10,927 nt of DNA from Actinomycetes bacterium (GTDB lineage: Bacteria > Actinomycetota > CALGFH01). The notes below the pieces were generated by a model. It was not told the origin of the DNA and searched no databases. It worked only from the letters and a program-made list of their open reading frames with translations. Within the stretch, counting starts at the first letter, position 1. The number at the start of each line of letters is the position of its first letter. A program made the translations under genes and the position numbers. Of this stretch, positions 1-6,486 are shown in pieces. The stretch is taken from NCBI GenBank assembly GCA_030152105.1, contig JASLIH010000319.1:1-10927 (forward strand), given 5' to 3'.

Positions 1-162
1 GGGTTCGGGGCCGCGAGCGCGTTCGGCGGCCCGTGCTCGACGCCGATTGCCGAGCGACTTGCGACGACCGGCCTGAAGTACAACCGGTTCCACACCACCG
101 CCCTGTACTCGCCGACCCGGGCGGCGTTGTTGTCGGGCCGCAATCACCCGGCCAGGCCGTAA
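1..162 (+). pseudogene. Truncated arylsulfatase fragment, left copy (5' end outside window)
   Basis: The frame is open from base 1 and ends at a TAA at 160-162. Its 53 residues are identical to residues 56-108 of the minus-strand copy at 542-868. They match the stretch of the arylsulfatase family that follows the metal-binding Asp pair: the [10 protein letters not shown] segment, then [10 protein letters not shown], then the signature region, read here as [14 protein letters not shown]. In active sulfatases the first residue of that signature is Cys (or Ser), which is converted to formylglycine; here codon 106-108 is TAC, Tyr. Sulfatase similarity stops right after GRNHP and a stop codon follows, so several hundred residues of the enzyme are missing. 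I infer a non-functional remnant. The part upstream of base 1 cannot be seen. Confidence 0.7.
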
Positions 163-314
163 ACCATTTTGACAGCGGCCACTACCGAGGTGCGCAGGCC
201 GCCACCTCAGTGGGCTGTCCTTGGAGCCAGACTCGGGTTGGGTATAGGGCAAGCTCCATCGCGGGTCCGCTACAAGGTGTTGCCGCTGGCGTCACACGGA
301 AGCTGCATTCGACG
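1..314 (+). repeat. Left arm of large imperfect inverted repeat
   Basis: The reverse complement of 389-703 matches this arm. Bases 1-126 and 250-314 are identical to their partners. All differences lie between: substitutions at 127, 161, 174, 207, 223 and 232, plus one base missing from a G run near 249. This is about 98% identity over 314 bp. The match runs to base 1, so the arm probably continues outside the window. It holds the sulfatase remnant (1-162) and about 150 bp of unrecognised sequence. Four of the six substitutions make this arm richer in A/T than its partner. Confidence 0.93.
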
Positions 315-541
315 CTGGGTTGCGCTGAGCTCCTGATCGATGACCTTCAAGGTCCGCTCCATCGCGTCGGGACGGAGGCCACCGATGCCGTCGAATGCAG
401 CTTCCGTGTGACGCCAGCGGCAACACCTTGTAGCGGACCCGCGATGGAGCTTGCCCCTATACCCAACCCGACTCTGGCTCAAAGGACAGCCCACTGGGGT
501 GGCGGCCTGCGCACCTCGGTAGTGGCCGCCGTCAAAATGGT
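163..541. other. Non-sulfatase core between the two sulfatase remnants, including the palindrome spacer (315-388)
   Basis: This stretch consists of the inner halves of both inverted-repeat arms (163-314 and 389-541) and the unique 74 bp spacer. I recognise no gene. On the minus strand an open frame crosses the spacer and gives MERTLKVIDQELSATQRR followed by a short tail and a stop at 270-272. It looks helix-like but matches no family I know. A 13 bp palindrome (GACCTT-C-AAGGTC, 342-354) lies close to the symmetry centre. Each arm also contains a nested inverted repeat, GGCGGCC/GGCCGCC: perfect in the right arm (501-507 and 524-530), with one mismatch in the left arm (174-180 and 197-203). The region could be a remnant of a mobile element, but no transposase motif or target-site duplication is visible. 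Confidence 0.4.
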
Positions 542-703
542 TCACGGCCTGGCCGGGTGATTGCGGCCCGACAACAGCGCCGCCCGGGTCGGCGAGTACA
601 GGGCGGTGGTGTGGAACCGGTTGTACTTCAGGCCGGTCGTCGCAAGTCGCTCGGCAATCGGCGTCGAGCACGGGCCGCCGAACGCGCTCGCGGCCCCGAA
701 CCC
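389..703 (-). repeat. Right arm of large imperfect inverted repeat
   Basis: This is the inverted partner of 1-314, with coordinates summing to 704 in the outer part and 703 inside the one-base gap. It carries the 3' half of the minus-strand sulfatase remnant and the same unrecognised inner sequence as the left arm. It is visible to base 703 only because the window starts at base 1 of the partner. The homology may extend further right, over the 5' part of the sulfatase fragment, if the left copy continues outside the window. Confidence 0.93.
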
Positions 704-868
704 GATGTCGTCGAGCAGCACCACCAGCACATTGGGCGCCCCGGCGGGGGGCTGTAGCGGCTCGATCGGCGGGAAGCTGGTCGCCGGGTCCTTGGCGTCG
801 TAGGTGACCAGCCCCGTGGACGGACGGTCAGGGACCGGAAGGATCTCTCGCTGGATGTCGTCTGGCAC
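542..868 (-). pseudogene. Truncated arylsulfatase-like gene, right copy, 108 codons
   Basis: The GTG start at 868 is supported by an AGGAGG ribosome site at 875-880, six bases upstream. The product matches the N-terminus of the PATS-type arylsulfatases: a leader with VTYDAKDPATSFPP, then the first beta strand and metal-binding Asp pair (LVVLLDDIGFG, D53 and D54), then [10 protein letters not shown] and the sulfatase signature. The signature reads Y91-S-P-T-R where active enzymes have Cys-x-Pro-x-Arg, so the residue modified to formylglycine is lost (TAC codon at 596-598). The frame ends at a TGA after GRNHPARP, while intact family members have several hundred more residues. Sulfatases hydrolyse sulfate esters; this product almost certainly cannot. 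The good ribosome site suggests a once-expressed gene truncated by rearrangement. Because it is divergent from the gene at 1103, both may share the intergenic region 869-1102. Confidence 0.8.
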
Positions 869-874
869 GGTGTG

Positions 875-880
875 CCTCCT
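875..880 (-). promoter_or_regulatory. Ribosome binding site of the truncated sulfatase
   Basis: AGGAGG on the minus strand lies six bases before the GTG at 868. It is a full-strength Shine-Dalgarno match and it decides this start. Confidence 0.75.
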
Positions 881-945
881 GTCGTCTCACCAAGCTTCCA
901 GCCTTGCGCCGCCTCGCATCGTCCCCGTGCTTCGCGCGACCCGGT

Positions 946-964
946 ATCACCCCATGTGGGTGAT
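946..964. promoter_or_regulatory. Candidate operator, 7-bp inverted repeat with 5-bp spacer
   Basis: ATCACCC (946-952) and GGGTGAT (958-964) are perfect inverted arms around CATGT. The site sits in the middle of the divergent intergenic region, about 140 bp before the start of the small gene. The geometry suits a dimeric DNA-binding protein. No regulator is assigned from sequence alone. Confidence 0.35.
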
Positions 965-1102
965 TGACCTGCGAGGGCGCTTGGCCGCTCCCGGCGACCG
1001 CATCTCATCCTGATGAATTGGGTTGATGGATGAAGACGTCTCGTCTTGTCGCGGCGATCCTGGTTAGGCAACACAAGGGATGGAACCGACCAGGAAACCG
1101 CC

Positions 1103-1369
1103 ATGACACCAACGTGCTACCGGATCGTCATCGACGGCGAGTTGAGCGGCCGCTTCGCGCTGGCCTTCGACGGGATGACGGTGCAGAGCGGCGGCGGCCA
1201 GACCGAGATCACCGGCATGGTCGTGGACCAGTCCCAGCTGCATGGCCTCCTGGATCGGGTCGGGGAGCTCGGTCTGGATCTGGTCAGCGTCAATGCCATT
1301 GGGGACGAAGGTCCTCCCGCCAACCCGCAGCTCGGCCCAGGGAACACCGCCGGCTCACAGCCCGTCTAG
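1103..1369 (+). CDS. Small conserved hypothetical protein, 88 aa
   Basis: I chose the ATG at 1103, preceded by an AGGAAA purine stretch. The same frame is open from 1046, but the conserved-looking protein begins at MTPTCYRIVIDGELS. The core continues with RFALAFDGMTV and DQSQLHGLLDRVGELGLDLVSVN. It resembles a type of small single-domain protein that I have seen in actinobacterial genomes, with a short beta-rich start (YRI-DG-LS), a central FDGM segment and an amphipathic C-terminal helix (QLHGLLDRVGELGL). No function is known to me. The last 20 or so residues are rich in Gly, Pro and Asn and look disordered. There is no signal peptide or membrane segment, so it is probably cytoplasmic. Its stop lies 11 bp before the LAL regulator start, which suggests one transcript and perhaps a linked role, but that is inference. 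Confidence 0.75.
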   Translation: MTPTCYRIVIDGELSGRFALAFDGMTVQSGGGQTEITGMVVDQSQLHGLLDRVGELGLDLVSVNAIGDEGPPANPQLGPGNTAGSQPV

Positions 1370-1374
1370 AAGGG
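1369..1374 (+). promoter_or_regulatory. Ribosome binding site of the first LAL regulator
   Basis: GAAGGG lies six bases before the ATG at 1381 and overlaps the last base of the preceding stop codon. It supports the 1381 start over the longer open frame from 1030. Confidence 0.55.
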
Positions 1375-1380
1375 CGTTCG

Positions 1381-4155
1381 ATGACCGTTGCAGTCCAGCG
1401 CCGTGATGACGCCACATCGACGGGCGACGAGAAGACGACGCCCTCCGACCCGTCCAGTTGGACTCGCCGCCGACGGCCTGCCGCAACCGGCATGCCGCTG
1501 CTCTCCAGCAAGCTCGCCGCCCCGCACATGCCGGAACACATGGTCGCAAGGCCGCGGCTGTTCGCCCTGCTCGACACCGGGATCGAGCGACCTGTGACCC
1601 TGCTTGCCGCCCCAGCCGGATCAGGCAAGACGATGCTGCTGGCCTCCTGGATGTCGACAGCATCCCTCCCCGGGCCGGTCGCATGGCTGTCGCTGGACCC
1701 TGGTGACAACGACCTGGTTCAGTTCTGGACCTATGTGCTGGCCGCGCTCTGCCGGTCGGGTGCCGTGCCGGCCGACGACCAGCTGCAGTCCCTGCTGCCG
1801 TCGCCGGAGGGCGACGACGCCCTGCTGCCCCTGCTCGTCCATGGTCTGGACCAGCTGGCCGCTCCGGTGGTGCTGGTGCTCGACGACGTCCACGAGCTCA
1901 CCGACGCCCGCGTGCTGCAAGGGATCGAGTTCCTGATCCGCCATGCCCCCCCGCAACTTCGGATCGTCCTGTCGACCCGAGCCGACCCGCCCTTGCCGTT
2001 GCAACGGCTGCTGGTCGGCGGCCGCCTGACCCAGGTGCGCGCCGCTGACCTGGCCTTCACCGTCGCCGAGGTCGCCGAGTTGCTCGCTGACTACGACTAC
2101 CGGCCGAGGCTGTCCGACGACGACCTGGCCGTGCTGCAGGCCCGGACCGAGGGATGGGCGGCGGGGCTGCGCCTGGCGGCCGTGTCGATGCAGCACCAGC
2201 CGGACCCCCACGTCTATGTCATGGAGCTGGCCGGCGACGACCGCAGCCTGGCCAGCTACCTGGTCTCTGAGGTCCTCGACCAGCAGCCAGCCGAGCTGCG
2301 CAGCTTTCTGCTGCGGACCTGCATCGTCGATGAGTTGAACTGGGAACTGGCCAACGCCCTCACCGGCCGGGACGACGGCGAGCAGACCCTGGCCCGGCTG
2401 GAGCAGGCCAACGTGTTCGTCGTGGAGCTCGGTTCCCGGCGCCACAGGTATCGCTACCACCCGCTGTTCGCCGAGCTGTTGTCCTACGAGCTGCGGCGCG
2501 AGGCACCACAGGAGAGTATCGAGCTCCGCCGTCGAGCAGCACGCTGGTATGCCGAGCATGACCTCCCGAGGGAGGCCATCCAGCAATCGGTCGCGGTGCA
2601 GGACTGGGGCTCCGCGGCCGACCTCGTCGCCGAGCACGGATTCGGCCGCCTCCTACGCGGCAAGGAAGCGGTGATCGCAGATCTGCTGGACCGGCTGCCG
2701 GCGGACGCCATGCGCCTCCCGGAGCTCGCGCTGCTGGCGACCGCCGAGCAGGTCGTCTCCAACGACGACGGAACAACGGCGTTCGAGCACCTGGCCCAAG
2801 AGCAAATGGAAATGCTGGCCGATGACCGGCGCCCCCGGTTCGCTCTGATCCTGGCGATCTGCCGGCTGCTCCGGGCCAGTCGGGCCGGCGACCTCGACGA
2901 GGTTCTGGCCGCCGGCTGTGCTGTGCTGGAGGCGCATGGGCAGCTCCAAGGGGGCGCCGGCGCGGCTGCCCTTGCCGCCGAAGCACGGGCGGTCGCGCTG
3001 TCCGGCCTCGGCACCGCCGAGCTGTGGAGCGGGGATCTGGACGCCGCCGAAGCCCACCTGCGAGCAGGTCGGGCCGCCGCGCTGTGGGCCGAGCTCGACG
3101 ACGTGCAGCTCGACTGCCTGAGCCAGCTGGCGCTGCTGCATGCCGTCCGCGGACGGATCGACCACGCCGTCCAGACCGGCCAAGCTGCACTCCAGCTCGC
3201 CGGCGCGCGCGGGTCGACCTCATCGGCCCCGGTGACCGGCGCGTTGCTGGCGCTTGCCTGGGTCCACTACCTGCGGGACGACCTCGCCACCGCAGGCGAC
3301 TACCTCGGGCGGACGGTCGAGGCGGCCGGCGGCGCGCCCGAGCGACCGCTCAGGGTCGCCGGCAGGATCGTGGCGGGCCGGCTGCGGCATGCCCAGGCCG
3401 ACCTGAGCGGCGCGTTCGCCGAGTTCAGCGCGGCCCGCCACGAGCTGGCGGGCTGGCACCAGCCCCGGCTCCTGTTGCGTTGGCTTGCGACCAGCGAGGC
3501 CGAGCTGCACCTCGCCGCCGGCGACACCGGGTCCGCCCGCAGGCTCCTGGAGGCACTCGAAACAGACAAGCCAGCCGCACAGGAAGCCGTGGCGTTCGCC
3601 CGTCTGCAGCTGGCCGAGGGTAACCCCACCGGCGCGAACTCGAGCCTCTCGCCCCTCATCGACGGCACGATGCCAGCAGCCGATCTGGATTCCCTCATCC
3701 AGGCGTGGCTGCTGCACGCGGTGGCCAGCCACGCGCTCGACATTCCCGACGAGGTCGCGGCGTCGTTGGCGCTTGCCATCGACCTCGCCGAGCCAGAGGA
3801 GCACCGGCGCGCCCTCCTGGACGCCGCGGCGCCGGCCCGCGCGCTGCTGGCCCGCTATCGCGATTGGGTCGACGCCTCGTGGCCGTTCCTGGACGAGCTT
3901 GCCCAGGCATCCCTCGACCCGGCGCCGGCGGCCGTCTCACCGATGCCGGCGCTGATCGTGCCGCTGAGCCAGCGGGAGCGGGCCGTGCTCCGCTACCTGC
4001 CGACCATGCTCACCTTCATCGAGATCGGCTCGGAGCTCTACATCTCGGTGAACACCACCAAGAGCCACGCGCGCAGCATCTACCGCAAGCTCGGGGTTGT
4101 CGGCCGGCGGGACGCGGTCATGCGGGCCCGCCAGCTCCAGCTGCTCCGATCCTGA
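1381..4155 (+). CDS. LAL-type (MalT-like) LuxR family transcriptional regulator, 924 aa
   Basis: This is a large ATP-binding regulator of the LuxR family, acting in the cytoplasm on DNA. Residues 1-37 are an Arg/Thr-rich, probably disordered tail. The family start follows (PLLSSKLAAPHMPEHMVARP), then a STAND-type NTPase: Walker A APAGSGKT at 77-84, Walker B VLVLDDVH at about 165-171, and the sensor segment LSTRADPPLPLQRL near 197-210. The middle, roughly 450-850, is Ala/Leu-rich helical sequence like the TPR-type ligand-sensing domain of MalT. Residues 860-924 are the LuxR/GerE helix-turn-helix, ending in YISVNTTKSHARSIYRKLGV. Length fits the family (about 800-950). In MalT, ATP and a sugar ligand drive oligomerisation; the ligand here is unknown. 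The open frame begins at 1030, but that extension overlaps the small gene in another frame and is rejected in favour of 1381. The 3' end overlaps the opposing regulator by 38 bp. Confidence 0.93.
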   Translation: MTVAVQRRDDATSTGDEKTTPSDPSSWTRRRRPAATGMPLLSSKLAAPHMPEHMVARPRLFALLDTGIERPVTLLAAPAGSGKTMLLASWMSTASLPGPVAWLSLDPGDNDLVQFWTYVLAALCRSGAVPADDQLQSLLPSPEGDDALLPLLVHGLDQLAAPVVLVLDDVHELTDARVLQGIEFLIRHAPPQLRIVLSTRADPPLPLQRLLVGGRLTQVRAADLAFTVAEVAELLADYDYRPRLSDDDLAVLQARTEGWAAGLRLAAVSMQHQPDPHVYVMELAGDDRSLASYLVSEVLDQQPAELRSFLLRTCIVDELNWELANALTGRDDGEQTLARLEQANVFVVELGSRRHRYRYHPLFAELLSYELRREAPQESIELRRRAARWYAEHDLPREAIQQSVAVQDWGSAADLVAEHGFGRLLRGKEAVIADLLDRLPADAMRLPELALLATAEQVVSNDDGTTAFEHLAQEQMEMLADDRRPRFALILAICRLLRASRAGDLDEVLAAGCAVLEAHGQLQGGAGAAALAAEARAVALSGLGTAELWSGDLDAAEAHLRAGRAAALWAELDDVQLDCLSQLALLHAVRGRIDHAVQTGQAALQLAGARGSTSSAPVTGALLALAWVHYLRDDLATAGDYLGRTVEAAGGAPERPLRVAGRIVAGRLRHAQADLSGAFAEFSAARHELAGWHQPRLLLRWLATSEAELHLAAGDTGSARRLLEALETDKPAAQEAVAFARLQLAEGNPTGANSSLSPLIDGTMPAADLDSLIQAWLLHAVASHALDIPDEVAASLALAIDLAEPEEHRRALLDAAAPARALLARYRDWVDASWPFLDELAQASLDPAPAAVSPMPALIVPLSQRERAVLRYLPTMLTFIEIGSELYISVNTTKSHARSIYRKLGVVGRRDAVMRARQLQLLRS

Positions 4156-6400
4156 GGGGGAGCAGGCCCAGCTCGCGGGCGTGGGTGATGGCCTCCTGGC
4201 GGGAGGCGACGCCCAGCTTGCGATAGATCCCCTGGATATGGGTCCTGACGGTGTTGACCGACACATAGAGCTCCTGGGCGATCTCCTGCTGCGTCAACCT
4301 GGTCGGGAGCAGCCGCAGGACCGCCAGCTCCCGGTCGGTGAGCGCCCCCGTCGGCAAGGCTCTGCCGCGGGCCGCCCGGTGCAGCGCCCGTTCGGTGCTG
4401 TCCAGGAGCGGGGGGAGCATCCCAGGATCCACGAACTGGGAGATCAGGTCCCGCGCACGCTTCAGCGCCTCCTCGGCACCTTCGGGGTCGCCGCGAGCGT
4501 TGCGGACACCGGCCAGCTCCAGCAGCGCCTGGGTGTACTGGGCCTGAAAGCTGTCGATCTCCAGGATCGACAGCGCCTGCTCCAGCAGCTGCTCGGCCTC
4601 GGCCAGCCCGCCCCGCCGGGCCGCGGCCCGGGCGAGGGCGAGGTAGGCGATCCCATTCATCGGAATGAGGCTGACCCCCTGTGCCTCGGCGGCGTCCATG
4701 GCCTGGCGGGCGAACGTCGCTGCGGTGGCGTCGTCGCCTTGCTCACCGGCAAGCAGCGACAGCAACGCCAAGACGTTGACCAGCTGGTGCGGCTGCTGGT
4801 CGGCTGGCGGGAGACGGCGGGCCCCCTCCTCCAGCACGCCCTGTGCCTCGGTCGTCTGCCCGGCGAGGTACAGCATGCGTCCGAGCGTCGTCGCCGCAAC
4901 GAAGTACTCCTCGGAGGACTCTGGGCTGGCGAGCTCAACGGCTCGGCGGGCGGCCTGCAGTGAACGACCGACGTCGTCGAAGGTGTGCGTGCCCCGGGCA
5001 ATGGCGAGGTCGAATGCCACCCCCCGGGAGAGCGGTTCCTGTCCGCTCGCTTCCACGGCCCCCAGCCGGCGCTCGAGCTCGCGTTTGGAGGCGCCGCGAT
5101 GCCCTCTAATCCACGCGGCGGCCACGGCGAGTAATGGATTGGCGGCGAGGACCACATCGGGAAGCCCCCTCAGCCAACGTTCAACGGTCGCGTCGCGCCC
5201 CTGCCGCCAGTACGGCAGCCAGTGGCGGCCGATCAGGTCGGCTGCCTCGGCGAAGTCCCCGGCGGTGGTGGCGTGGTCGATGGCCGCCTCGACGTCGCCG
5301 GCCTGCCGATACCAGCTGGCGGCCCGGCGGTGGAGCACCGGTTTCAGCTCTGGCTCCCGGCCGGTCAGCTCCAGGCGCAGCAGCTCCGCGAACAGATGAT
5401 GGTAGCGATACCAGCGGCGGTGCTCATCCATCGGGATCAGGAACAGGTTGGTCCGTTCCAGCTGGATCAGCACCTCGGCCGAGTCGGTAGTCTCCAACAG
5501 CGCGTCACACAGGGAACCCGACAGGCGCTCAAGGATGGAGGTCCGCAGCAGGAACCTCCTGAGCGGCTGGGGTTGACGGGCCAGGACCTCGGCCCCGAGG
5601 TAGTCGACGATGTGGCGATGGCCAGCCTCCAGCGACGCGATAGACGCGCCCGGGTCCTCTCGGCCTCGCAGCCACAGGCCAGCCAGGTACAGCCCGGCCA
5701 CCCATCCCTCGGTCTGTTCCCAGAGCCGCTGCACGTCCTGCGATTCCAGCTCCAGTCCCATGGCGTCGTTCAGCAGGGTGGCCGCCTCCGCATCCGTGAA
5801 GCCCAGCTCGGCCAGGCGGATCTCAGCCAGCTCCCCCTTGGCCCGCAGCCGGGCAAGCGGCAACGGCGGGTCGGCCCGCGTCGCCATCATCAGCTGCACG
5901 TTGGCCGGCAGGTGGTCGATAAAGAAGGCGAGGCTCTGGTGGCACACCGGATTGCTGATCAGGTGATAGTCATCCATTACCAGCACCAGCTCAGACCCGA
6001 CCGTGGCCAGCTCGTTGAGCAACCCCGGCAGGATCACCGGCGTCAGGGCATCACTCGACCCGAAGCCGTGGAGCAGGCCGAGCACGGCCTTCCCGACCCC
6101 TGGCTCGATGGTCCGAAACGCCTCGACGACATAGACCCAGAGCCGCACCGGGTCATCGTCGCCTTCATCGAGCGACAGCCAGGCAACCCGCCGGGATCCA
6201 TGGTCGCCCAGGCACCACTGGGCCAGCAGGGTGGTCTTGCCCGACCCGGCCGGCGCGTCGATCAGGCACAACCGTGTCTGTGCCCCGGCCTCCAGGACCA
6301 CGTCGAGCCTGGCCCGGGAAATCAGGCCGGCGCGGACCGGCGGCGGGTACAGCTTGGTTCGCAATACGACAGGCTCCGGGGAGCGCGAAGACAGCGGCAA
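4118..6400 (-). CDS. LAL-type (MalT-like) LuxR family transcriptional regulator, 760 aa
   Basis: This is a second regulator of the same family, on the opposite strand. The TTG start at 6400 is preceded by GGGAGGG eight bases upstream and leads straight into the family N-terminus (VVLRTKLYPPPVRAGLISRA). Walker A is APAGSGKT at 49-56, Walker B is LVLVMDDYH at about 138-146, and the sensor segment MATRADPPLPLARL follows. A TPR-like helical middle occupies about 380-660. The LuxR helix-turn-helix spans about 687-750 (LTDRELAVLRLLPTRLTQQE, then VSVNTVRTHIQGIYRKLGV). It is shorter than its neighbour, mainly in the helical region. The last 11 or so residues (RIGAAGAGGPA) lie beyond the normal domain end and are encoded antisense to the other regulator. 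It sits 86 bp downstream of the ABC operon on the same strand, so it may be co-transcribed and may control that importer. The target and ligand are not shown by the sequence. Confidence 0.93.
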   Translation of the reverse strand: MPLSSRSPEPVVLRTKLYPPPVRAGLISRARLDVVLEAGAQTRLCLIDAPAGSGKTTLLAQWCLGDHGSRRVAWLSLDEGDDDPVRLWVYVVEAFRTIEPGVGKAVLGLLHGFGSSDALTPVILPGLLNELATVGSELVLVMDDYHLISNPVCHQSLAFFIDHLPANVQLMMATRADPPLPLARLRAKGELAEIRLAELGFTDAEAATLLNDAMGLELESQDVQRLWEQTEGWVAGLYLAGLWLRGREDPGASIASLEAGHRHIVDYLGAEVLARQPQPLRRFLLRTSILERLSGSLCDALLETTDSAEVLIQLERTNLFLIPMDEHRRWYRYHHLFAELLRLELTGREPELKPVLHRRAASWYRQAGDVEAAIDHATTAGDFAEAADLIGRHWLPYWRQGRDATVERWLRGLPDVVLAANPLLAVAAAWIRGHRGASKRELERRLGAVEASGQEPLSRGVAFDLAIARGTHTFDDVGRSLQAARRAVELASPESSEEYFVAATTLGRMLYLAGQTTEAQGVLEEGARRLPPADQQPHQLVNVLALLSLLAGEQGDDATAATFARQAMDAAEAQGVSLIPMNGIAYLALARAAARRGGLAEAEQLLEQALSILEIDSFQAQYTQALLELAGVRNARGDPEGAEEALKRARDLISQFVDPGMLPPLLDSTERALHRAARGRALPTGALTDRELAVLRLLPTRLTQQEIAQELYVSVNTVRTHIQGIYRKLGVASRQEAITHARELGLLPLRIGAAGAGGPA

Positions 6401-6408
6401 GCTCCTCT

Positions 6409-6415
6409 CCCTCCC
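6409..6415 (-). promoter_or_regulatory. Ribosome binding site supporting a TTG start
   Basis: GGGAGGG on the minus strand lies eight bases before the TTG at 6400. A second purine run (AGGAG) is closer, one base away, probably too near to serve. The strong site makes the rare TTG start believable. Confidence 0.6.
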
Positions 6416-6454
6416 CTGCTCCCTTCCTCTGCCGTGTCGGAAAGTCTACAGCCT

Positions 6455-6474
6455 CGCAAAAGCACCCATTTGCG
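6455..6474. promoter_or_regulatory. Inverted repeat upstream of the second LAL regulator
   Basis: CGCAAA (6455-6460) and TTTGCG (6469-6474) are perfect arms around an 8-base spacer. An overlapping 8-base palindrome TTGCGCAA occupies 6470-6477. A weak -10-like TAGACT lies at 6443-6448 on the minus strand, just downstream. The site sits in the 86 bp gap between the last ATPase gene and the regulator. It could be an operator for an own promoter or a weak RNA hairpin between cistrons. No T-run follows on the minus strand, so a classic terminator is unlikely. Confidence 0.4.
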
Positions 6475-6486
6475 CAACAACCGGGT

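Larger units (their letters stand above)
869..1102. promoter_or_regulatory. Divergent intergenic region with two small inverted repeats
   Basis: No convincing gene lies in these 234 bp. They separate the minus-strand sulfatase remnant from the plus-strand small gene, so they should contain the promoter for the small gene and regulator, and once held one for the sulfatase. I see no clear -35/-10 pair. Two perfect inverted repeats stand out: ATCACCC-catgt-GGGTGAT at 946-964, and AAGACG-tct-CGTCTT at 1033-1047. Either could be an operator or a short hairpin. An open frame from 1030 crosses this region into the regulator but is not credible as coding. Confidence 0.45.

Noticed and set aside
33..560. 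A 175-codon plus-strand open frame across the palindrome
   Set aside because: It is out of frame with the sulfatase remnant and merely reads through both arms. The matching minus-strand frame (270-671) begins with the same residues because of the inverted repeat. No family resemblance is seen.
964..969. TTGACC as a -35 box for the small gene
   Set aside because: No acceptable -10 sequence lies at the expected distance, and the region there is GC-rich.
1030..1380. N-terminal extension of the first LAL regulator
   Set aside because: The extension is Arg-rich and lacks any domain character, it overlaps the small gene in another frame, and a better ribosome site and family-like N-terminus support 1381.
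1621..2637. A 338-codon minus-strand open frame opposite the first LAL regulator
   Set aside because: It is an antisense shadow, rich in Gln, Gly and Val with no domain, over well-conserved NTPase coding.
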